From: JACVRM01 sp036824245
GTDB taxonomy: Bacteria; Actinomycetota; Thermoleophilia; Gaiellales; Gaiellaceae
DNA length: 19,230 nucleotides
NCBI GenBank assembly: GCA_036824245.1
Contig: DAITAO010000062.1
Coordinates: 1 to 19,230 of the forward strand
Direction of reading: 5' to 3'
In this document: piece after piece, positions 5,760 to 13,247 of the stretch
How positions within the stretch are numbered: the first letter of the stretch is position 1
How the letters are laid out: every line of letters begins with the position of its first letter
Position numbers and translations under genes: made by a program
The notes under the pieces: generated by a model
What the model saw: only the letters and a program-made list of their open reading frames with translations
What the model was told of the DNA's origin: nothing
The model's database searches: none

Positions 5760-8510
5760 GTGACTGATCGGCTCGATCGTCGGCTCGTCGCGGTGATGTT
5801 CACCGACATGGTCGGGTACACGGCGCTCTTGCAGGCGGACGAGCGCGTGGGACTCCACAAGCGCGACCGGTACATGACTGCGCTCGAGAACCACCACGCC
5901 GCGTTCGGCGGGACGATCGTCCAGCGGCTCGGGGACGGCAGCATGAGCATGTTCCCGAGCTCGCTTGCTGCGGTGCTCGCCGCAGTCGAGATCCAGCGGG
6001 AGCTCGCCGCGGAGGACGTTCCGGCTCGCATCGGCGTCCACGTGGGCGAGGTGGTCGTCGATCCCGAGCGGCTCACCGGCGACGCGGTGAACATCGCCGC
6101 GCGGATCGAGTCCTTCGCCGTACCTGGCGGGGTGATGTTGTCCGACTCCGCGTACGACCAGATCAAGAACCGGACTGACGTCGGCGTCGTCGGCCTGGGG
6201 CGGTTCAGGCTCAAGAACGTCGGGCGCCCATTCGAGCTCTACGCGGTAAAGGCTGACGGCATCGTTGTGCCGGAACCGGGGGCGCTCGAGGGCAAGGGCG
6301 AGCAGTTCGCCAGCCTGCCGAGCAACCTGCCCGACCCGCCCGCGTCAGTGGTCGGTCGGGCCGCCGACCTGGCGTCGCTCGTCGAGCTCGCCCGCGAGCA
6401 TCGGGTCGTCACGATCACGGGTCCCGGCGGTGTCGGAAAGACTCGCATCGTCATCGAGCTCGGCCGGCTGCTCGCGCCCGAGTTCCTGGATGGTCTCGCG
6501 TTCGTCGCGTTGGCCGACGTCACCGAGCCCGCGGACTTCCTACCCGCTCTCGCGGATGCGCTGGACGTGAAGGAGGCCGAGGGACGGACGCTCGGCGACG
6601 GGGTCGTCTCTCTGATCGGTGACAAGAAGGCGCTACTGCTCCTGGATAACCTGGAGCAGGTCGTGGCGGCGGCTTCAGAGGTGGCCGGGCTGATCGAGAG
6701 CTGCCCGGGGCTCCGGATCGTGACTACCAGCCGGACACCGCTCAGGATCGCCGCCGAACGGGAGTACCCGCTCGTCCCGCTTGCGCTCCCTCCACCGTCG
6801 GACACGGACTCGACCGAGTCGCTCATGGCGTATCCGGCCATCGCTCTGTTCGTCGAGCGCGCCACAACGACGAGGGGCTCGTTCGAGCTGACGCCCGAGA
6901 ACGCAGGGGCCGTCGCGTCGGTCTGCCGGCGCCTGGACGGCCTGCCGCTGGCTCTCGAGCTCGCGGCCGCCCGGCTGCGACTCCTCTCTCCGGAGGCGCT
7001 GCTCGAGCGGCTCGACCACGCCCTCCAGGTGCTCACATCCGGCTCTCGCGACATTCCCGAGCGGCAGCAGACCCTGCGCGCCACGATCGACTGGAGCCAC
7101 TCGCTCCTCGAGGGGTCGGAGCAGCGCATGTTCCGGCGCATGGCCGTCTTCGCCGGAGGGTGCACATTCGCGGACGTCGAGGCCGTCTGCGCAGACCCCG
7201 GCGAGAACGTCCTCGACGAGCTGGAATCGCTCGTCGACAAGGCTCTCGTGCAGACGGACGGCCAGGGCGACCGGCTCCGAATGCTGCAGACGATCGCGGA
7301 GTACGCCGGCGAGCGGCTCGAGGCCGCCGGCGAGACGCGCGAGGTCGCGCTGAGCCACGCCCGCCGCTACGGGGCGCTCGTTAGCGAGATCCGTGACGGC
7401 CTCGAGGGCACCGATCAGATCGGGTCGCTCGAGCGCGGCATCGCTGAGGAGGGCAACATCCAGGCCGCGCTCGACACGTTTCTGGCTGCGGCGAAGGACG
7501 GCGACCCCGTAGCCTGCGAAGAGGGCCTGCAGCTGTGCGGGGACCTCTGGCTGTACTGGCACATCCGCGGCAAGAACCTGTCCGCCAGGGAGTACGCGGC
7601 ATCGTTCCTGGCCGGCGCCGATAGCTCTCCGACCGTGGGGCGGGCGGGCGCACTTCTCACGGCGGGACTGGCTTCGGACGTGCTGGGTCAGATCGAGCGG
7701 GCGAACGACGAGTGGGCCGAGGCGTATCGCATCGCCGCAGAGTGCAAAGCCGATCGCGAGCTCTGCATCGGTGCTTTCTGCCAGGGCGTCGGGCTGATCG
7801 GACTCGATGTCGAAGCGGGCCTGAGGTGGACGAGCGAGGGCATTGAGAGGGGTCGCGCCTTTGGCTTCACCTGGGGCGAGGGGTTTGCCTCGAGCCTTGA
7901 AGGCATCCTCCGCACAGTCGCGGGCGACCTCGACATGGCTCAGGCAAGGTACTCCGAGGGGCTCGAGATCCAGCAACAGATCGGCGACAAGGAAGGAGCC
8001 GGCCTGTCGCTCGGTGGCCTCGCCAAGCTCGCAGCCATTCGCGGCGACCTGGCGGGCGCCCTCGACCTCTACCACCGGTCTCTGGCGGCTTACGAGGCGA
8101 TCGGCGACCGGGCGGAGGAGGCGCGGATCCTGTCGGAGACGGCCTGGACGTACCTGCGGAACGAAGACTCAGCGCTTGCGCGCCGGTACTTTCTCGACTC
8201 GGCGCAGGCCTACACCGACGTGGCGAGCGTCCGGGGCGTCGGGCTCTCCCTGATCGGGCTCGCGGCCACCGAGGCAGTCGAGAACCGGCCGGCAGCGGCC
8301 GTCCGGATCGCCGCCGCGGCGGAGGTCTACGCTCACCAGGAAGGCATCGTCAACGTCTACTCCGACGAGACGCCGGGGCGCGAGTTCGTCGACCAGGCAA
8401 GAGCAGCGCTCTCGGCCGACGATGTCGCCCGAGCCACCGAGGTCGGCCGCAGGCTCACGATCAAGGAAGCGCTCGACCTGGCCAGGATCCCTGAAACAGC
8501 CTCGGTGTAG
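5760..8510 (+). CDS. Class III nucleotide cyclase domain fused to STAND-type ATPase and TPR-like region
   Basis: This is a predicted cytosolic signalling protein of 916 residues. GTG at 5760 is chosen because GGAGGAG lies at 5751-5757 with ideal spacing; the frame opens further upstream without homology. Residues 9-163 are a class III cyclase domain with metal aspartates Asp16 (MFTDMVGYT) and Asp59 (RLGDGS) and transition-state residues Asn111 and Arg115 (GDAVNIAARIES). The substrate-specifying lysine and aspartate positions are Gln55 and Arg104, so ATP specificity is not assured. Residues 195-450 form a COG3903-like ATPase: VVGR, Walker A GPGGVGKT at 221-228, Walker B ALLLLDN near 291-297, TTSRTPLR, and GLPLALELAAARL. 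The rest is helical, TPR-like (for example GLSLGGLAKLAAIRGDLAGALDLYHRSLAAYEAIGD, positions about 8000-8105), probably for ligand or partner binding. No membrane segment is visible. The stimulus is unknown. No cofactor or effector gene is obviously coupled to it. Confidence 0.92.
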   Translation: MTDRLDRRLVAVMFTDMVGYTALLQADERVGLHKRDRYMTALENHHAAFGGTIVQRLGDGSMSMFPSSLAAVLAAVEIQRELAAEDVPARIGVHVGEVVVDPERLTGDAVNIAARIESFAVPGGVMLSDSAYDQIKNRTDVGVVGLGRFRLKNVGRPFELYAVKADGIVVPEPGALEGKGEQFASLPSNLPDPPASVVGRAADLASLVELAREHRVVTITGPGGVGKTRIVIELGRLLAPEFLDGLAFVALADVTEPADFLPALADALDVKEAEGRTLGDGVVSLIGDKKALLLLDNLEQVVAAASEVAGLIESCPGLRIVTTSRTPLRIAAEREYPLVPLALPPPSDTDSTESLMAYPAIALFVERATTTRGSFELTPENAGAVASVCRRLDGLPLALELAAARLRLLSPEALLERLDHALQVLTSGSRDIPERQQTLRATIDWSHSLLEGSEQRMFRRMAVFAGGCTFADVEAVCADPGENVLDELESLVDKALVQTDGQGDRLRMLQTIAEYAGERLEAAGETREVALSHARRYGALVSEIRDGLEGTDQIGSLERGIAEEGNIQAALDTFLAAAKDGDPVACEEGLQLCGDLWLYWHIRGKNLSAREYAASFLAGADSSPTVGRAGALLTAGLASDVLGQIERANDEWAEAYRIAAECKADRELCIGAFCQGVGLIGLDVEAGLRWTSEGIERGRAFGFTWGEGFASSLEGILRTVAGDLDMAQARYSEGLEIQQQIGDKEGAGLSLGGLAKLAAIRGDLAGALDLYHRSLAAYEAIGDRAEEARILSETAWTYLRNEDSALARRYFLDSAQAYTDVASVRGVGLSLIGLAATEAVENRPAAAVRIAAAAEVYAHQEGIVNVYSDETPGREFVDQARAALSADDVARATEVGRRLTIKEALDLARIPETASV

Positions 8511-8521
8511 ACCCGCCGGCG

Positions 8522-8577
8522 GCCCAAGCTCAAAAATGCGCTCGGCTACGGGGAGCAGATCGTTGTTCGGCTTGGGC
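8522..8577. terminator. Possible bidirectional terminator between convergent genes
   Basis: GCCCAAGC (8522-8529) and GCTTGGGC (8570-8577) are perfect 8-bp inverted repeats in the 86-bp gap between the convergent cyclase and metallophosphoesterase stops. The 40-base loop is long and there is no T-run, so this is a weak candidate. Confidence 0.25.
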
Positions 8578-8596
8578 AGCGTCGGCCGCCCTTCGA

Positions 8597-9379
8597 TTAC
8601 GACTGGCCACCTACCGCGTCGACCCCAGGCGGGGCTTCCGCCTCCCGCGATTCGCTCACCCGAGCCGGGTCCCAGGGCTTGAGCAGGTCGTCGGCGAATG
8701 CATCCGCCTCGGGACACGCCGTCGCGCGGATGCGGCGCGCTGCGTCGTCGAGGTCGTAGCTCGTGCGCCGCTGAACGACGTCAGGGCCGAGGAGCGTCCA
8801 GTACGCCCCCGGCGTCTCCTCGCGGAGCAGGCCGACGCTGCCCGCGTTGATCACGCGCTTTCCCGCGTGCGTACGGTCGAACTGGACATGGGTGTGGCCG
8901 CAGACGACGACGCTCTCCGTAACCCCGGCGAGGATGCCGTCCAGCCGCTGGTGCGGAGTGACGCGCGTGATGACCTCGTCGTCGCTGCGCGGGGATCCGT
9001 GGCAGAAGAGCGTCGCTCCGAGACCGTCGACCTCGATCGTCAGGGTCGCGGGCAAGGCGGCGAGCAGGTCGCGTTGGGCTTCGGTCACTTGCCGCGCCGC
9101 CCACTCAATGCGCCGGGCCCAGACGTCGTCCTCGTCGTGCGTCTTCGACGTGGAACGCGCGTCGTAGTGGTCGACGATCTCGCGGTCAGTGTTGCCGCGG
9201 AGTAAGCGGACGCCCTCGCCGAGAGAGATCAGCCGATTGAGTGTCTCTCGCGCCATCGGGCCCGCCGCCATGTCCCCACCCGCCACGATCAGATCCGGTT
9301 GGACCAGCGCGAGTTCGGCCAGCACCGCCTCGAGCGCCGGGAGGTTGCCGTGAATGTCGTAGAGCGCCGCTACTCGCAC
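8597..9379 (-). CDS. Calcineurin-like metallophosphoesterase (YfcE/MJ0936-like)
   Basis: The 260-residue protein carries the full metal-binding set of small calcineurin-like phosphoesterases: DIHGN at residues 8-12, GGD ending at Asp36, GNTD at 62-65 (Asn63; the histidine common in GNHD is Thr here, as in YfcE-like proteins), FCHGSP in the middle, and CGHTHVQF further on. These ligands hold a two-metal centre that hydrolyses phosphodiesters or phosphomonoesters; the substrate is unknown. The start is GTG at 9379, which places the first strand (RVAALYD) at the N-terminus as usual; a modest GGGGCG lies upstream. It is convergent with the cyclase-ATPase gene. Degradation of a cyclic nucleotide is conceivable beside a cyclase, but the sequence alone does not show it. 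The C-terminal 45 residues are charged and likely flexible. Confidence 0.9.
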   Translation of the reverse strand: MRVAALYDIHGNLPALEAVLAELALVQPDLIVAGGDMAAGPMARETLNRLISLGEGVRLLRGNTDREIVDHYDARSTSKTHDEDDVWARRIEWAARQVTEAQRDLLAALPATLTIEVDGLGATLFCHGSPRSDDEVITRVTPHQRLDGILAGVTESVVVCGHTHVQFDRTHAGKRVINAGSVGLLREETPGAYWTLLGPDVVQRRTSYDLDDAARRIRATACPEADAFADDLLKPWDPARVSESREAEAPPGVDAVGGQS

Positions 9380-9473
9380 CGCGCCCCAACAGTTACCAGC
9401 AGTGGTCTACAGACGTCGGCAGCGCCATGAGGCTCACCGCTACGGTGCGATCGCTGTGAGCGGGCCACCGGGA

Positions 9474-9780
9474 ATGGCGGAGTCGACGTCGCGCCTGTCG
9501 GTGCCGCCCGAGGGAATTCGCGTCCGGGACGTCATTCTCCGCTTCCCTTCACTCGACGACGTCGACGGCGTCGCGACGACGATCGCGCGCATGCTCGCCG
9601 AGCACGCCTTCTCACTCGGCATCGAGCGAGTTGCCGCCTATGTGAACGTCGGCAACACCGAGTCCGAGCGTGTGGTCGACCGCGCCCGGGTTCACACGCG
9701 AGGGCGTCGTCCGCTCGATGCCGAAACCGGATGGGCGACGCATCGACAAGACGCTCTTCTCACTGCTCCCTGGTGAATGA
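9474..9780 (+). pseudogene. Degraded GNAT acetyltransferase (internal deletion plus frameshift)
   Basis: Two ends of a GNAT N-acetyltransferase are visible without the middle. The N-terminal part reads PPEGIRVRDVILRFPSLDDVD, resembling the first strand and helix of RimJ/RimL-type enzymes. It runs directly (near 9567) into GVATTIARMLAEHAFSLGI, then ERVAAYVNVGNTESERVVDRA, which is the acetyl-CoA-binding helix and following strand. An intact enzyme has about 75-100 more residues between these blocks. The frame then shifts at GCCCGGG (about 9684-9690). One C fewer would restore GFTREGVVRSMPKPDGRR and IDKTLFSLLPGE before TGA at 9778-9780, a typical GNAT ending; as it stands the frame ends at 9776 in unrelated residues. 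The start is uncertain (ATG 9474, or upstream 9402 or 9456) and there is no convincing ribosome binding site. The internal loss cannot be explained by a one-base sequencing error, so inactivity is likely. Confidence 0.8.
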
Positions 9781-9881
9781 CGTCGCGCTCATTTCGCTGG
9801 CTTCGTAACCGAGCGGATCCCCGCGCGCGCAACGCGTGCAGCTTGCGTGTCGCTCGTGCGCGTGTGGCGGAGAATGACGCC

Positions 9882-10250
9882 TCACTCGACTGGAGCGGTG
9901 GACGAAAGGTATTCCTCGGCCCATCGGCTGATCTGTTCGAGCGCAGGCAGCAGGGCGCGGCCTGCGTCGGTGAGCTCGTAGACCACCGAGACAGGCGGGC
10001 CTTCGTCGACGGTGCGACTGACGAGCCCGGCCTTGGTGATCTCGCCGAGCCGGTCGGCAAGCATTGAGTCGCTGATCCCCTCGACGGCGCGCGCGAGCGC
10101 GCGAAAGCCGGTCGGCCCGCCGCTCAGCGTCCCCAGCATGACCCCGGTCCAGCGCTTGCCGAGGAGCTCGAACGCTCGCGTGAGCGATGCGTCACGGCGC
10201 CCACACGATTCGGCGTCGAGATGCGGCTGACGGCTCGTCGAGGTCGCCAC
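9882..10250 (-). CDS. HxlR-family winged-helix transcriptional regulator
   Basis: HxlR proteins are small dimeric winged-helix regulators that often sense electrophiles, quinones or oxidants through an N-terminal cysteine (YodB and HypR are known examples). This one has 122 residues with Cys16 at the matching place (ESCGRRDASLTRAFELLGKRW), then the recognition region GFRALARAVEGISDSMLADRL and the wing GLVSRTVDEGPPVSVVYELTDAGRAL. This is the classic layout and length. The start is GTG at 10250; no clear ribosome binding site precedes it. It is divergent from the LLM oxidoreductase operon across a 73-bp AT-rich gap with repeated elements, so it most likely controls that operon and itself. Repressor rather than activator is the usual mode, by inference. 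Confidence 0.93.
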   Translation of the reverse strand: MATSTSRQPHLDAESCGRRDASLTRAFELLGKRWTGVMLGTLSGGPTGFRALARAVEGISDSMLADRLGEITKAGLVSRTVDEGPPVSVVYELTDAGRALLPALEQISRWAEEYLSSTAPVE

Positions 10251-10273
10251 GGAATAACGCTAGCACTGCCGCC

Positions 10274-10313
10274 GTTACTTTTCTTTTAGAAGTTACTTTT
10301 GATTATCTAGTAA
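10274..10313. promoter_or_regulatory. Probable HxlR operator/promoter region with repeated GTTACTTTT
   Basis: The exact 9-mer GTTACTTTT occurs at 10274-10282 and again at 10292-10300, an 18-base period. The second copy also forms a dyad, TTACT (10293-10297) with AGTAA (10309-10313), similar in layout to the TACT...AGTA sites of YodB-type HxlR regulators. The segment is strikingly AT-rich against its GC-rich surroundings and lies in the only gap between the divergent HxlR gene and the LLM operon. A possible -10-like TTATCT is at 10303-10308, and a ribosome binding site AAGGCGG lies just before the ATG at 10324. Confidence 0.6.
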
Positions 10314-10323
10314 GGCGGATGTC

Positions 10324-11313
10324 ATGCGCGCAGAAGCACTGGCACAGCCATTGCACGAGCGACTGGATTACGGCCACCCGCTCGAGTTCGGCTACTTCCT
10401 CACCCCGGATGCCGGCGACCCGGCTGGCCTGCTCGAGACCGCGCGACGGCTCGACGCTCTCGGCTACGACCTGATCGGCGTCCAGGACCACCCCTACCAG
10501 CCGCGCCACCTCGACACGTTCTCGCTACTCGCGGCGATCCTCGCCCAGACGGCGGCCGTGCGGGTCTTCGCCGATGTCGCCAACCTGCCGCTCCGACCGC
10601 CGGCCGTGCTCGCCAAGGCGGCGGCCACGCTCGACCTGCTGAGCGGCGGCCGCCTCGAGCTCGGCATCGGAGCGGGCGGGTACCTCGACGCGGCGCATGC
10701 CATGGGCGCGCCGGGCCGGACCGCGGCACAGAGCCTCGAAGCGCTGGAGGAGGCGATCGAGGTGGCGCGGGCGATGTGGAGCGGGGAGCGTCGCGGCCTC
10801 CGCTTCGACGGCCGCTACTACCAGCTCAAAGGCGTCCATCCCGGCCCCGTTCCCGCGCACCCGATTCAGGTCTGGGTCGGCGCGAACATGCCGCGCGCAC
10901 TGGCCCTGACCGGGCGATTGGCTGACGGCTGGGTCAGCCCGCTGATGTCCTACAAGCCACCTGGTGAAGCCGCCCGGGCAAACCTCGCGATCGATCGCGC
11001 CGCCCGCAAGTCAGGGCGCGAACCGCGCGAGATCCGTCGCCTCTACAACATCCAAGGAGCGTTCACGAGCGCGACGGAGGGCCCGGCCTCCGACACCGAC
11101 CAGGCCGTCGTCGGCCCGCCCGAGCACTGGGTCGAGGTCTTGACCCGCTTCGCAACCGAACTCGGCTTCGGCACGTTCGTCCTCGTCGCCGAGCCAGACG
11201 CGGCGACACTCACCACCTTCATCGAGGACGTCGCCCCGCAGGTGCGCGAACGCGTCGCCGAGCGACGAGCCTCCTCGCCTGTGCTCGCCGTAACACCGGA
11301 GCACGGCGAGTGA
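10324..11313 (+). CDS. LLM-class (luciferase-like) flavin/F420-dependent oxidoreductase
   Basis: The 329-residue protein belongs to the bacterial luciferase-like TIM-barrel oxidoreductases, which in actinobacteria commonly use coenzyme F420 or FMN. Supporting segments are GYFLTPDAGDPAGLLETARRL near the N-terminus, LGYDLIGVQDHPYQPRHLD, NLPLRPPAVLAKAAATLDLLSGGRLELGIGAG, RFDGRYYQLKGVHPGP and PIQVWVGANMPRALALTGRLADGW. All are in usual order and the length is normal. The ATG at 10324 follows AAGGCGG by a few bases. It is the first gene of an operon: its TGA overlaps the GTG of the hemerythrin-like gene. F420 use is likely given the family and lineage, but F420 and FMN cannot be told apart with confidence here. 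A role in reducing a quinone, nitro or aldehyde compound sensed by HxlR is a hypothesis. Confidence 0.93.
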   Translation: MRAEALAQPLHERLDYGHPLEFGYFLTPDAGDPAGLLETARRLDALGYDLIGVQDHPYQPRHLDTFSLLAAILAQTAAVRVFADVANLPLRPPAVLAKAAATLDLLSGGRLELGIGAGGYLDAAHAMGAPGRTAAQSLEALEEAIEVARAMWSGERRGLRFDGRYYQLKGVHPGPVPAHPIQVWVGANMPRALALTGRLADGWVSPLMSYKPPGEAARANLAIDRAARKSGREPREIRRLYNIQGAFTSATEGPASDTDQAVVGPPEHWVEVLTRFATELGFGTFVLVAEPDAATLTTFIEDVAPQVRERVAERRASSPVLAVTPEHGE

Positions 11314-11897
11314 ACTCCCCGCCTGCCTTCGAGGCGACCCCGGAGACCAACCGCGGACGGATGCTGTACGGGATGCTGCTCGCCGTCCACGCGGGCATCC
11401 GCAGCGAGCTTGTCAGTGTCGAACGGCTCGCCGCAGCTGTCATCGACGGGTTGTCAGCCGACGGGCTCAACGAGGAGCTCGAGGGACTGAGAAGCAACAG
11501 CCAGCTCTGGCAGTTCCAGGTCAGCTGCCTGCGCTACTGCCGCTTCGTCCACTCGCACCATCACGCGGAAGACACAGACTTCTTCGGCGAGCTGGAGGAG
11601 ACGAACCCGGCGATCGGGCCGGTCGTCGAGCGGCTACGGGCCGAGCACCGGGCGGTCTCCGACTACCTGGACACCGTCGAAGCAGCCGCCCGAGCTCTGA
11701 CCCACGATGACAGCCTCGACGCTCGCCGCGCCGTCGCTGATGCGCTCGAGGCGCTCGAGGGCCACCTCCGCGCCCACCTCGATTACGAAGAGCGAAGCGT
11801 CGCAGCCACGGCTCGACGGCTGCGCGACCTGCCCTTCTCCATCCAAGTCCCGGACGTCGCCGACAACGACCGCCCCACCGAGGAGGATCAACAGTGA
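11310..11897 (+). CDS. Hemerythrin-like (HHE) domain protein
   Basis: The 195-residue protein has the helical hemerythrin pattern with candidate di-iron ligands His27, the cluster VHSHHHAEDTDFF (His81, His84, His85, Glu87/Asp88), His113 (RAEHRAVSDYL), and His152/His156 with Glu160/Glu161 (GHLRAHLDYEER). Such proteins bind iron and can bind O2, NO or peroxide or handle iron-sulfur damage; which applies here is unknown. GTG at 11310 overlaps the upstream stop (GTGA), which strongly implies translational coupling to the LLM oxidoreductase. The C-terminus is an acidic, probably disordered tail (PDVADNDRPTEEDQQ). Pairing with a flavin-type oxidoreductase and an HxlR regulator suggests a redox or gas-sensing role. 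Confidence 0.88.
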   Translation: MNSPPAFEATPETNRGRMLYGMLLAVHAGIRSELVSVERLAAAVIDGLSADGLNEELEGLRSNSQLWQFQVSCLRYCRFVHSHHHAEDTDFFGELEETNPAIGPVVERLRAEHRAVSDYLDTVEAAARALTHDDSLDARRAVADALEALEGHLRAHLDYEERSVAATARRLRDLPFSIQVPDVADNDRPTEEDQQ

Positions 11898-12520
11898 GCA
11901 CGACCCATATACCTGGCCGCTTCACGACACTGCCAGACGAGGAGACGCTCGCGGCGACCGTCGTCGCGCTCGAAGAGCACGGATTCAGCGTCGAGGTCGT
12001 CGATGACCTCGACGCTGCGCGGGAAGCTGTCCTCGCCCGCATTCCCGAAGGCGCCTCCGTGATGACCAACACCTCGGTGACGCTCGAGGAAGCCGGCATC
12101 GCCGAAGCGATCAACGAGGGCGGACCGTACGACTCGGCGCGCAACAAGATGTTCGCCCTCGACTTCGCCACCCAGGTGCAGGAGATGAAGGCAATCGCCG
12201 GCCAGCCCGAATACGCCCTCGGCAGCGTCCACGCTGTCACCAGCGACGGAACGCTCGTCATCGCCTCGGCCTCCGGGAGCCAGCTCGCCTCCTACGCCTG
12301 GGGCGCCGCCAACGTCATCTTCGTCGTCGGCGCGCAGAAGCTCGTTCCCAGCCTGGAAGCGGCACACGCACGGATCTACCAGCACAGCCTGAAACTCGAG
12401 GATGCCCGCGCGTACGCCGCCTATGGGATGTACAGCCGCGTCGGCAAAATCCTCGAGATCCACCAGGAGGATCCCGGCCGCATCCACGTCGTTCTCATTC
12501 GGCAGTCGGTCGGGTTCTGA
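11894..12520 (+). CDS. LUD domain protein (LutC/YkgG-like)
   Basis: LUD-domain proteins include LutC, part of the LutABC lactate oxidation system, but many stand-alone members have no known reaction. The 208 residues show family features: ASVMTNTSVTLEEAGIAEAI, then HAVTSDGTLVIASASGSQLA, then AANVIFVVGAQKLVPSLEAA, and a C-terminal YGMYSRVGKILEI segment. No LutA or LutB (iron-sulfur subunits) is encoded here, so a lactate role is not supported by context. GTG at 11894 overlaps the hemerythrin gene stop in another GTGA junction; an AGGAGGAT ribosome binding site sits at 11881-11888. It is the last gene of the operon. It might use the same redox carrier or substrate as the LLM oxidoreductase, but this is inference. 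Confidence 0.88.
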   Translation: MSTTHIPGRFTTLPDEETLAATVVALEEHGFSVEVVDDLDAAREAVLARIPEGASVMTNTSVTLEEAGIAEAINEGGPYDSARNKMFALDFATQVQEMKAIAGQPEYALGSVHAVTSDGTLVIASASGSQLASYAWGAANVIFVVGAQKLVPSLEAAHARIYQHSLKLEDARAYAAYGMYSRVGKILEIHQEDPGRIHVVLIRQSVGF

Positions 12521-12688
12521 GAGGCGCAGGAACGCGATCCGCAAGAACCGCGAGCCGGCCATGGAGCCGCTTGACGAGGATGTCGATCGCGTACGCGGCC
12601 CCTCGTCCGCTCGTCTCCTGTCGAATACGGCGACTACGAATGCCGCTGAACGTGCCGCGGCCAGCGCCTGTTGAGCCGCGGGGGGTCG

Positions 12689-13039
12689 TCAGTTCCCCCA
12701 GAGCGGCCGCACTTCGATCGTTCCCGTCTGGGCGACAGGGTGCCCGGCCGCGATCTCGAGGGCCTCCTCCAGGCTGCCGCACTCGAGGATGTCGAACCCC
12801 CCGACCACCTCCTTGGTCTCGGCGAACGGACCGTCGGTGACCATCGCCTTCCCGTCGCGGACGCGGACGGAGCGGGCCCGGCGCGGCGGAGCAAGCTGGT
12901 CGCCGGTGACCCAGATGCCCCGCGCCTGGAGGTCGTCCAGCCAGGGGAAGCTGTTCTCGTCCGGGGTGTCGGTCGGGTCGGGCTCGGTCTGGGCGTCCAT
13001 CTTGTCGGCATCCCAGCAGACCAGCATCAGGAATTTCAT
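12689..13039 (-). CDS. YCII-related domain protein
   Basis: The 116-residue protein begins MKFLMLVCWDADKM and contains the family-typical VRVRDGKAMVTDGPFAETKE followed by VVGGFDILECGSLEEALEIA and a C-terminal TIEVRPLW. This is the YCII/DGPF family (dimeric alpha-beta barrel fold, function unknown; often next to ECF sigma factors in actinobacteria, though none lies here). The frame opens further upstream, but ATG at 13039 is chosen because GAGGGGAG lies just before it on the minus strand and homology begins at this methionine. It converges with the LUD gene; the 168-bp gap holds no clear terminator. Confidence 0.92.
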   Translation of the reverse strand: MKFLMLVCWDADKMDAQTEPDPTDTPDENSFPWLDDLQARGIWVTGDQLAPPRRARSVRVRDGKAMVTDGPFAETKEVVGGFDILECGSLEEALEIAAGHPVAQTGTIEVRPLWGN

Positions 13040-13247
13040 CGTCGCTCCCCTCTCGTCGTTCGGTGTCCAGCCTATGGAGGACGAACGCGCCGGACAGGGA
13101 TCGACACTTATGTCGCTGAGACGGTCGATAGTCCGCACCGGCCGGCGCGGTCCTTGTGTACGCATCGTCCATTCCGTTCGCCGCGCGACGGCCGCGCCGC
13201 CTGCTGACTTCGTATCGTCTCGTTAGCTCGATGGCGAAGATCACGTG

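Noticed and set aside
6675..8075. Minus-strand frame of 466 codons inside the first cyclase-ATPase
   Set aside because: The plus-strand protein has full cyclase, ATPase and TPR homology here, so this is a shadow frame.
12521..12688. Possible terminator using the two CCGCGG sites in the LUD-YCII gap
   Set aside because: CCGCGG is itself palindromic and common at this GC content; no longer stem or T-run accompanies it.
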